The position numbers and the translations under genes were made by a program. Below, piece by piece: positions 1 to 4,895 of a stretch of DNA of 7,597 nt; position 1 is the first letter of the stretch, and each line of letters begins with the position of its first letter. The stretch is taken from positions 1 through 7,597 of the forward strand of contig USMJ01000051.1 of NCBI GenBank assembly GCA_900555805.1. The letters are read 5' to 3'. The stretch comes from an uncultured Oscillospiraceae bacterium. GTDB taxonomy: Bacteria; Bacillota; Clostridia; Oscillospirales; Acutalibacteraceae. The notes beneath the pieces are model-generated. The model was not told the origin of the DNA. It searched no databases and saw nothing but the letters and a program-made list of their open reading frames with translations.

Positions 1-3
1 CCG

Positions 4-24
4 CCGCAAGCCTGCGCCTTGCGG
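4..24. repeat. Short GC-rich inverted repeat (hairpin)
   Basis: A 7-bp inverted repeat, CCGCAAG (4-10) and CTTGCGG (18-24), flanks a 7-nt loop. It lies one base away from a longer palindrome (26-51), and both contain the word CGCAAG. No T-run follows it directly. It may be part of a composite terminator or of a REP-like intergenic element. The sequence shows the inverted repeat only; the role is inferred. Confidence 0.5.
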
Positions 25-25
25 C

Positions 26-58
26 CCCACGGTTCGCAAGCGAACCGTGGGTTTTGCC
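26..58 (+). terminator. Probable intrinsic terminator of a gene left of the window
   Basis: A perfect 12-bp inverted repeat (26-37 with 40-51) has a minimal loop and is followed on the plus strand by TTTTGCC at 52-58. This is the layout of a rho-independent terminator reading rightward. The minus-strand side of the stem has no T-run. It would end a plus-strand gene upstream of the window, convergent with the GH16 gene. The perfect palindromic core and the adjacent second hairpin also fit a dispersed palindromic repeat. Confidence 0.55.
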
Positions 59-83
59 TTTAGCATTCAGCCGCCAACAACAT

Positions 84-117
84 AAAAAACGGACTTTCAT
101 CAATCTGAAAGTCCGTT
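84..117 (-). terminator. Intrinsic terminator of the GH16 gene
   Basis: Read on the minus strand, a 12-bp stem (106-117 with 88-99, 6-nt loop) is followed at once by six U residues (89-84). The stem begins 8 nt after the GH16 stop codon at 125-127. This is a textbook rho-independent terminator and marks the 3' end of the GH16 transcript. Confidence 0.87.
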
Positions 118-124
118 CAACATT

Positions 125-1000
125 TTATTTGTATGTATAAACTCTGACATAGTCAATAACGAAATCGGCTACATAATCTTTGCCGTGTTCGTCGATAGCG
201 GGACCTGCCCAGCTCTTTGCGCTTTCGCCGCCGGATCCGCCCGTCTCGCATGAAATTATCATAAATTCGGGAACTTTTGATGTTCCGCCGAGGCTCGTTC
301 TGTATGACTCAACGCCGTTGATATAGAAGATATATTCATCCTTGTTCCATTCAACTCCGTAGGTGTTATACTGCGTATAAGGATCTCTGTCGGCGAGAAG
401 ATACTGTCTTCCGATACAGCTTCTCATCTGCGGAAATGTATAACCGTCATAGTGGACGTTATGAGAAACTCTGTTAGGTCTGAAAGACTTGTTATAGAAC
501 GCGCTTTCATATATGTCGATCTCTGCGCCGTCCTCGCCGGAGCCGTCGACATTGCCGACGCCGTCGTTATAAAGCCAGAACGCCGACCATATACCCGTTG
601 CCTGCGGACATATGCACCTTATCTCGAAATAGCCGTAGGTCTGTTCAAATCTTCCTCTTGTGTCGAATCCTGCGGAATACCATCCGGCGGGGTCGCCTTC
701 ATTTACGCCGTTTTCGAGATATTTTGTGTAAATGTGAAGGTTTCCGTCGCGAACCTCGGCGAGAGATTCGTTCCAGTGTCCGCCTTGGCGGTTTGTTGTG
801 TTGTCTTTGGTTGAGTTCTGATGCGGTTCCCAAATTGTCTTGTCGATCTCATCGCCGTCAAAATCATCCTCAAACACGAGATTGAATCTTGAAAGATCAA
901 GCTTTTCACCTCTCGGTGAGGTCGGTATACCGATAAGACTGCCGATCATGATAACAAGGGATAGCGCAAAAGACGATAGCCTTGTTGCAAGTGTAAACAT
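125..1000 (-). CDS. GH16 family glycoside hydrolase (laminarinase-like endo-beta-glucanase), exported
   Basis: This 291-residue protein carries the GH16 active-site signature at 160-165, EIDIYE. By family knowledge E160 is the nucleophile, D162 the helper and E165 the acid/base. The ExDxxE spacing, with one extra residue, is the beta-bulge form found in laminarinases, agarases and relatives, unlike the shorter form of lichenases. Other family blocks are GYFEIRC (123-129), the aromatic IWSAFWL (137-143), HYDGY (183-187), YGVEW (214-218) and the last beta-strand DYVRVY (283-288). These cover almost one GH16 jelly-roll domain with no carbohydrate-binding module. Residues 8-26 are hydrophobic after an Arg, which suggests a signal peptide or an N-terminal anchor; no lipobox and no clear AxA site are seen. 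The start is set by the AAGAGGAGA ribosome binding site at 1008-1016. A consensus promoter lies just upstream and a terminator just downstream, so the gene is a single transcription unit. A beta-1,3- or mixed-linkage glucan substrate is a guess; the family call is firm. Confidence 0.93.
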   Translation of the reverse strand: MFTLATRLSSFALSLVIMIGSLIGIPTSPRGEKLDLSRFNLVFEDDFDGDEIDKTIWEPHQNSTKDNTTNRQGGHWNESLAEVRDGNLHIYTKYLENGVNEGDPAGWYSAGFDTRGRFEQTYGYFEIRCICPQATGIWSAFWLYNDGVGNVDGSGEDGAEIDIYESAFYNKSFRPNRVSHNVHYDGYTFPQMRSCIGRQYLLADRDPYTQYNTYGVEWNKDEYIFYINGVESYRTSLGGTSKVPEFMIISCETGGSGGESAKSWAGPAIDEHGKDYVADFVIDYVRVYTYK

Positions 1001-1029
1001 TAAAATGTCTCCTCTTCTTCTTTATTTTG

Positions 1030-1065
1030 CGAAGTAATTATATTATCGGTTTCGGCTTTTGTCAA
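1030..1065 (-). promoter_or_regulatory. Consensus SigA-type promoter of the GH16 gene
   Basis: On the minus strand, TTGACA (1065-1060) and TATAAT (1042-1037) are separated by exactly 17 bp. Both hexamers are perfect matches to the housekeeping sigma consensus. Transcription should start near 1030, giving a leader of about 30 nt with the ribosome binding site at 1016-1008. It lies between the hydrolase terminator and the GH16 start, so GH16 expression does not need readthrough. No operator-like dyad is obvious around it. Confidence 0.85.
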
Positions 1066-1077
1066 TAGTATTCGCGC

Positions 1078-1105
1078 AAAATGCCGCAGATGCTGGATCT
1101 GCGGC
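1078..1105 (-). terminator. Probable intrinsic terminator of the alpha/beta hydrolase gene
   Basis: On the minus strand, a 9-bp GC-rich stem (1105-1097 with 1091-1083, 5-nt loop) begins 7 nt after the TGA stop at 1115-1113. It is followed by A and then four U residues (1081-1078). The T-run is short, so termination may be incomplete and some transcripts could continue into the GH16 gene. Confidence 0.6.
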
Positions 1106-1112
1106 GGAAAAA

Positions 1113-2603
1113 TCATGCTGTTTTGAATATAGGGCCTGTCAGAAGCGGTAATAATTTTCTGATGAGCTTAATAAACAATGTCAGAAGTTTTGCGTACCAA
1201 GAGGGTATGCTCGTGTCGTTAACGCTGTCTGTGAGGGGAACATATACGGGTTTGACCCACTCCAAAAACTGAGGGAAGTTCTCGTTCGCCGTAATGTTCA
1301 CTTCGCCGTCGGTGTAAGCGACCCAACGGAGGAAGTTATCGTCAAGCATTGTGTGTATCGCATTCTTGATAAGCCATGTGTTTTCGGGGAATTTGCAGGT
1401 TGATGCGTCGATAACTCTGTCGCCCGAAATATGATTGTGGCCGTCGTCGATCTTCTGAATATAGCTGTCGTCGAATGTTTCGCCGAACTTAGCGCATGTC
1501 GCGCCGTATGAAGCCTCCTTTGTTCCGATTAGGAAGTCACTCTGGAACGAAAGATCGCTGATGACCGGAGTGCATGTGAATCCGTAACCCGAAAGTATAG
1601 CAAGCTTTACGCCGTCGTCAAGAGCTTCCTTGAGAACCGAGTCGGCGTACGGCTTAACACTATAGTGATAATTATTGATCTTGTCGGCGAGGGGAGTGCC
1701 TTCAACTATTCCTGCCCTGTTCTTGCATTCGGCGAAATTCTCGTCCGAAACGAAAGCCCAAAGTCCGGGAATTGTCGCGAGCGTGGGATAGATGAAATTC
1801 TCATAGAAATCGCCCTTACAGTTTTCGACAGTCACGCCGACATCTTCAAGCAGGGCGTCAAAGCCGCCGAGCGCACCGAAGTTCGCGAGCGTCTTGTTGA
1901 CGACCTCGTTTCGGCGGATGAAGCCGAACGCTCTGAGGTAGTCATAGACCGCACCGGGATTGAGCTTGAAGTTCCCGAGCAGAATCTCATCGAAAAGTCG
2001 GACGCCGTATGTTGCGACGGAATCCATGATTATGCTGCTGCATTTGTCATGACCGTATTTTACAAGGTACGATGTACCCACACAGCCGCCCATACTTTCG
2101 CAGACGAGGGCGACTTTGTTCTTGCCTGTGGCTTCAAGAACGGCGTTTATGTAGTCGTTGAGCTGATCGGCGACAAGAGTTATGTCAAGACGCCAGTCAT
2201 AATAGAAATAGTTGAGCTGACCGTATTTCTGTTCGGCCGAGAGAACATTTTGTTCAATCGGAGCGACATTATAGATCGAGTCGCCGTTTTCATCGCATCT
2301 TGCGCCGTCGAACATATAATTAGCGGCGTCGCAGACAGCCAGAGCGAACTTATGATAGTCGCCCTTAAGCTTGAACTCAGCGTAAGGCGCAGCAAGCTTT
2401 GTGACGGCCTTGGCGACAATCTTCTGATCGGGCATGAATACAGCCGTTTCGTTTTCCGTGCCGATATCGCGGGCCAATGTGCATCTGCCGAAGCCGTAAA
2501 CATAGATGATCGGGTCGCCGGCAGTGTTTTCCTCGGCGAACGCAAAAGCTGTCAGCGAGAACAGCATAGCGGCCGCGAGAAGAACGGATAATACTTTTTT
2601 CAT
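1113..2603 (-). CDS. Secreted LCAT-like alpha/beta hydrolase (lipase/acyltransferase fold)
   Basis: The chosen ATG (2603-2601) gives 496 residues. It lies 7 nt after AGGAGGT (2617-2611), better spaced than the TTG one codon upstream. Residues 1-23 form a clear signal peptide: MKK, a hydrophobic core, then AFA before EEN. The YDWRLD block (135-140) and the nucleophile elbow CESMGG (168-173, Ser170) resemble the lecithin:cholesterol acyltransferase/PDAT lipase branch, where YDWR and GxSxG are typical. Here Cys168 replaces the first Gly of GxSxG. Possible triad partners are D356 (in SDFLIG) and H389 or H391 (in DDGHNH), chosen from order and local sequence only. The C-terminus (469-492) is a hydrophobic, Lys/Arg-containing helix-like tail that could bind membranes. 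The gene has its own promoter and a structured leader, and a terminator follows. A lipid or acyl-ester substrate is likely but cannot be named. The fold call is good; the function is broad. Confidence 0.82.
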   Translation of the reverse strand: MKKVLSVLLAAAMLFSLTAFAFAEENTAGDPIIYVYGFGRCTLARDIGTENETAVFMPDQKIVAKAVTKLAAPYAEFKLKGDYHKFALAVCDAANYMFDGARCDENGDSIYNVAPIEQNVLSAEQKYGQLNYFYYDWRLDITLVADQLNDYINAVLEATGKNKVALVCESMGGCVGTSYLVKYGHDKCSSIIMDSVATYGVRLFDEILLGNFKLNPGAVYDYLRAFGFIRRNEVVNKTLANFGALGGFDALLEDVGVTVENCKGDFYENFIYPTLATIPGLWAFVSDENFAECKNRAGIVEGTPLADKINNYHYSVKPYADSVLKEALDDGVKLAILSGYGFTCTPVISDLSFQSDFLIGTKEASYGATCAKFGETFDDSYIQKIDDGHNHISGDRVIDASTCKFPENTWLIKNAIHTMLDDNFLRWVAYTDGEVNITANENFPQFLEWVKPVYVPLTDSVNDTSIPSWYAKLLTLFIKLIRKLLPLLTGPIFKTA

Positions 2604-2610
2604 CAAATTT

Positions 2611-2617
2611 ACCTCCT
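2611..2617 (-). promoter_or_regulatory. Ribosome binding site that sets the hydrolase start
   Basis: The minus-strand sequence AGGAGGT is a near-perfect Shine-Dalgarno. It stands 7 nt before the ATG at 2603-2601 and only 4 nt before the adjacent in-frame TTG (2606-2604). The spacing favours the ATG, which also begins a normal MKK signal peptide. Confidence 0.85.
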
Positions 2618-2626
2618 GATGTTCCC

Positions 2627-2690
2627 TTAAACCGAGAAAAACAGATATACGGCCGTAACGCTGTGCAGACCTTATGCATCCTCAGTTTAA
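2627..2690 (-). promoter_or_regulatory. Possible structured 5' leader of the hydrolase mRNA
   Basis: In the minus-strand transcript a 10-bp stem can form between 2690-2681 and 2636-2627, with one G-U pair and no mismatch. It encloses 44 nt that contain a perfect 10-bp palindrome, TACGGCCGTA (2648-2657). The stem begins about 4 nt after the predicted transcript start and ends 9 nt before the ribosome binding site. This is a plausible cis-regulatory RNA or a DNA operator. I do not recognise it as a known riboswitch class, and a chance pairing is possible. Confidence 0.35.
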
Positions 2691-2693
2691 ATG

Positions 2694-2729
2694 TAAATAT
2701 ATTTTAACATGACTTTTAACATTTGTCGA
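2694..2729 (-). promoter_or_regulatory. Probable promoter of the hydrolase gene
   Basis: On the minus strand, TCGACA (2729-2724), a 17-bp spacer and TAAAAT (2706-2701) are present, with TG one base before the -10 (extended -10). Transcription would start near 2694, leaving a leader of about 90 nt. A second possible promoter lies 41 bp further upstream: GTGACA (2770-2765), 17 bp, TAAAAT (2747-2742), without the extended -10. The downstream one looks better. Confidence 0.55.
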
Positions 2730-2788
2730 TATCTGATGTGGATTTTAATAATTTTTCGATAATTTGTCACTAAATATTGTGGCTGCTA

Positions 2789-2824
2789 TTGAAGTCAATT
2801 TGAAAAAGTGATATACTTGTTCAA
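2789..2824 (+). promoter_or_regulatory. Probable promoter of the miaB-mutS-mutL operon
   Basis: TTGAAG (2789-2794) and TATACT (2812-2817) are separated by 17 bp. TG at 2809-2810 gives an extended -10 element. The start would be near 2824, about 49 nt before the TTG start of miaB. A weaker alternative pairs TTGAAA (2800-2805) with TATAGT (2825-2830) at 19 bp. The region between this and the divergent hydrolase promoters is AT-rich and holds no gene that I can support. Confidence 0.65.
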
Positions 2825-2858
2825 TATAGTAGATTATTATGAGTTATTATGTTCATTT

Positions 2859-2864
2859 GGAGGA
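2859..2864 (+). promoter_or_regulatory. Ribosome binding site that sets the miaB start
   Basis: GGAGGA stands 8 nt before an in-frame TTG at 2873. The upstream ATG at 2849 lies before this site and has no Shine-Dalgarno of its own, so the TTG is the likely initiator. Confidence 0.8.
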
Positions 2865-2872
2865 AAGCAGCG

Positions 2873-4303
2873 TTGACCGATACAGAAAAGAACACGAAAT
2901 TTCTCGTCAGTGAAGAAGAACTTCACCGTCAGGAGGAATATACAAACTTAGTCAAAACGGTGTTATCGTCAAGATTTCCGATATCTAAGCCGAAAGCGTT
3001 TGTCCATACCTACGGCTGTCAGGGAAATGTCGCCGACGGTGAGAGAATCAAGGGAATGCTCGAAGAAATGGGTTATGAGCTGACGGAAGAAGCCGACGGA
3101 GCCGATCTTGTTTTGTATAACACCTGCGCTATAAGAGAACACGCCGAAGACAGAGTGTTCGGCAATCTGGGCGCGCTGAAGCCTATAAAGAAGAAAAATC
3201 CGAACATGATAATAGCTCTTTGCGGCTGTATGATGCAGCAAAAGCACGTTTCCGAAAGAATTCACAAGAGCTTTCCTTATGTCAATCTGCTTTTCGGCAC
3301 TCATGTTATATATAAACTCCCGGAACTTATGTACAGAACGATCTGCACCGGCAAGAGGGTGTTTGACACGACCGATTCCGACGGAAATATAGCCGAGGGA
3401 CTTCCGATCCACAGAGACGGCGCGTTCAAGGCGTGGCTTCCGATCATGTACGGATGCAACAATTTTTGCAGCTATTGCGTGGTTCCCTATGTCAGGGGCA
3501 GAGAGCGCAGCCGTGATTTTGACGCTGTTGTCGAAGAGGCGAAATGCCTTGTCAAGCAGGGTTATAAGGAGATCACTCTCTTAGGTCAAAACGTCAATTC
3601 ATATAACCGCGAGCTTGGAAAAAAATACGGTTTTCCTGCGCTTTTGAGAGCAATCAATGCCATTGACGGCGATTTCATAATCAGGTTCATGACCTCGAAT
3701 CCCAAGGACTGCACCGAAGAACTGCTCGACACGATGGCGCAGTGCGATAAGGTGGCGAAGCATCTTCATCTGCCCGTTCAGAGCGGAAACAGCCGGGTGC
3801 TGAGTGCGATGAATAGAAAATATGATCGAGAGAAATATATGTCTCTTATAAGGTACGCTTACAGTGTGATGCCCGATCTGTCTTTGACGAGCGATATTAT
3901 AGTCGGCTTTCCCGGCGAGACTTATGAAGAGTTCAAAGACACACTGAGCCTCGTTGAAGAAGTCAGATACACCTCGCTTTATACATTTATTTTCTCGGCG
4001 AGAAAGGGAACAAAGGCTTACGATATGCCCGATCCCGTCTCAAGAGAAGAAAAAGGAAAATGGTTCAAGGAACTGACGGATCTTCAGGAGAAGATAGCCG
4101 GCGAAAGAACAGCTTCAATGCTCGGAAAAACATACCGTGTTCTCTGCGAAGAAAAAGCTAAGAGAGACGGCTGGATATCCGGCAGAACGGACGGCAATAT
4201 TATAGTTGAGTTTCCTGCCGACGAAAGCGTTATCGGCAAATTCAGGACAGTTAAAGTGACCGAATGTAAAACATGGATAGTTAACGGCGAACTTGTTAAA
4301 TAA
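2873..4303 (+). CDS. miaB: tRNA-2-methylthio-N6-dimethylallyladenosine synthase MiaB
   Basis: MiaB is a cytosolic radical-SAM methylthiotransferase that converts i6A37 to ms2i6A37 in tRNAs reading UNN codons. From the TTG start the protein has 476 residues. The N-terminal UPF0004/MTTase domain shows three expected cluster cysteines, in YGCQGN (Cys49), NTCAIRE (Cys85) and CGCMMQ (Cys119). The radical-SAM CxxxCxxC motif, CNNFCSYC, gives Cys195, Cys199 and Cys202. A TRAM RNA-binding domain fills roughly the last 65 residues. QGN replaces the usual QMN after the first Cys, a minor variation. An N-terminal extension of about 40 residues precedes the MTTase domain, as in many Firmicute MiaB proteins. 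The ATG at 2849 would add 8 residues, but it lies upstream of the ribosome binding site and is less likely. It is the first gene of the operon; the YlbF-family gene starts 33 nt after its stop. MiaB is chosen over its paralogue MtaB because of the NTCAIRE and radical-SAM contexts and the mutS neighbourhood. Confidence 0.95.
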   Translation: MTDTEKNTKFLVSEEELHRQEEYTNLVKTVLSSRFPISKPKAFVHTYGCQGNVADGERIKGMLEEMGYELTEEADGADLVLYNTCAIREHAEDRVFGNLGALKPIKKKNPNMIIALCGCMMQQKHVSERIHKSFPYVNLLFGTHVIYKLPELMYRTICTGKRVFDTTDSDGNIAEGLPIHRDGAFKAWLPIMYGCNNFCSYCVVPYVRGRERSRDFDAVVEEAKCLVKQGYKEITLLGQNVNSYNRELGKKYGFPALLRAINAIDGDFIIRFMTSNPKDCTEELLDTMAQCDKVAKHLHLPVQSGNSRVLSAMNRKYDREKYMSLIRYAYSVMPDLSLTSDIIVGFPGETYEEFKDTLSLVEEVRYTSLYTFIFSARKGTKAYDMPDPVSREEKGKWFKELTDLQEKIAGERTASMLGKTYRVLCEEKAKRDGWISGRTDGNIIVEFPADESVIGKFRTVKVTECKTWIVNGELVK

Positions 4304-4336
4304 GCTTTACGCTTAAATATAGAAAGGAAAGAATTT

Positions 4337-4750
4337 ATGGACATTATCAAGATGACGAGAGACCTCGGCGCAGCTATTCAGCAGGACGAGAGATATCTCA
4401 AATTCAAACAGGCAAGAGAAACAAACGAGAACGACAAAGAGCTTATGGACCTTATCGGCGAAATTCAGCTTATTCAGATGAATTTCCAACAGGAAGCAGG
4501 CAAAGAGGACGCCGACGAAGATAAGCTCAAGGCATATAACGAAAATTTCGAAAAGCTTTATGCTGAATTCATGGCTAACGATAAGATGAAGGCTTATGAA
4601 GAAGCGAGAGCCGAAATCGACACGCTCATGAACGACGTTATGCAGATTCTCGGTCTTTGCGTCAACGGCGAAGATCCGTATACCTGCCAGCCCGAAGAGC
4701 ATAATCATGACTGCGGCGGCGAATGCTCAAGCTGCTCAGGCTGCCACTGA
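4337..4750 (+). CDS. YlbF/YmcA-family protein (RicA/RicF-like) with Cys/His-rich tail
   Basis: This 137-residue acidic, mostly helical protein matches the YlbF/YmcA family: a regular heptad-like helical domain over about 1-107, including ARAEIDTLMNDVMQ near its end. In Bacillus subtilis two such proteins (YmcA/RicA and YlbF/RicF) form a complex with YaaT/RicT that carries Fe-S clusters and modulates RNase Y, competence, biofilm and sporulation. The B. subtilis ymcA gene also follows miaB and precedes mutS, so synteny supports the call. The C-terminal tail is unusual: Cys117, His122, His124, Cys126, Cys130, Cys133, Cys136 and His137 in 21 residues, plus Cys108. This suggests metal or Fe-S binding. 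The start is backed by AAAGGAAA at 4323-4330. Whether it is the RicA or RicF counterpart cannot be decided, so no symbol is given. Confidence 0.85.
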   Translation: MDIIKMTRDLGAAIQQDERYLKFKQARETNENDKELMDLIGEIQLIQMNFQQEAGKEDADEDKLKAYNENFEKLYAEFMANDKMKAYEEARAEIDTLMNDVMQILGLCVNGEDPYTCQPEEHNHDCGGECSSCSGCH

Positions 4751-4895
4751 TTGAAACCTTGATTCCCGATAGGGATTGGATCGGGCGGAAACTGTCCGTT
4801 CGACCCAAGCCCTCGGAAAGAGAATAACTTACCGTCGGCAGAAAGCCGGCGCGTACATAAAATAAAGAAAACGGAAATTTGGTGAGGAAGTAAAA
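4751..4895 (+). other. Structured intercistronic spacer before mutS
   Basis: This 145-nt spacer holds no supportable ORF. It can form a strong hairpin at 4776-4808: 4 bp, an A-C mismatch, then 9 bp including two G-U pairs, closed by a 5-nt loop. A second 7-bp hairpin with one G-U lies at 4833-4851 with loop AGAAA. Neither is followed by a T-run, so they do not look like terminators. A weak -10-like TAAAAT (4858-4863) has no good -35. The mutS ribosome binding site, GGTGAGGAAG, is at 4881-4890. Possible roles are RNA processing or stability, or translational control; this is inferred. Confidence 0.45.

Noticed and set aside
452..814. Plus-strand open frame opposite the GH16 gene
   Set aside because: It lies inside the conserved GH16 catalytic region in antisense, with no domain and no promoter or ribosome binding site of its own.
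1665..2591. Long plus-strand open frame (308 codons) opposite the hydrolase gene
   Set aside because: It is fully antisense to a well-supported gene with a signal peptide, ribosome binding site and active-site motifs. It has no convincing ribosome binding site and its translation has no recognisable domain. Codon bias of the real gene explains it.
4776..4812. tRNA-like T-arm sequence (GTTCGACC) in the spacer before mutS
   Set aside because: No acceptor, D-arm or anticodon arm can be arranged around it. The segment pairs better as one long hairpin.
4751..4863. Separate promoter for mutS
   Set aside because: TTGAAA at 4751 and TAAAAT at 4858 have no partner at suitable spacing, so an internal promoter is not supported from sequence alone.
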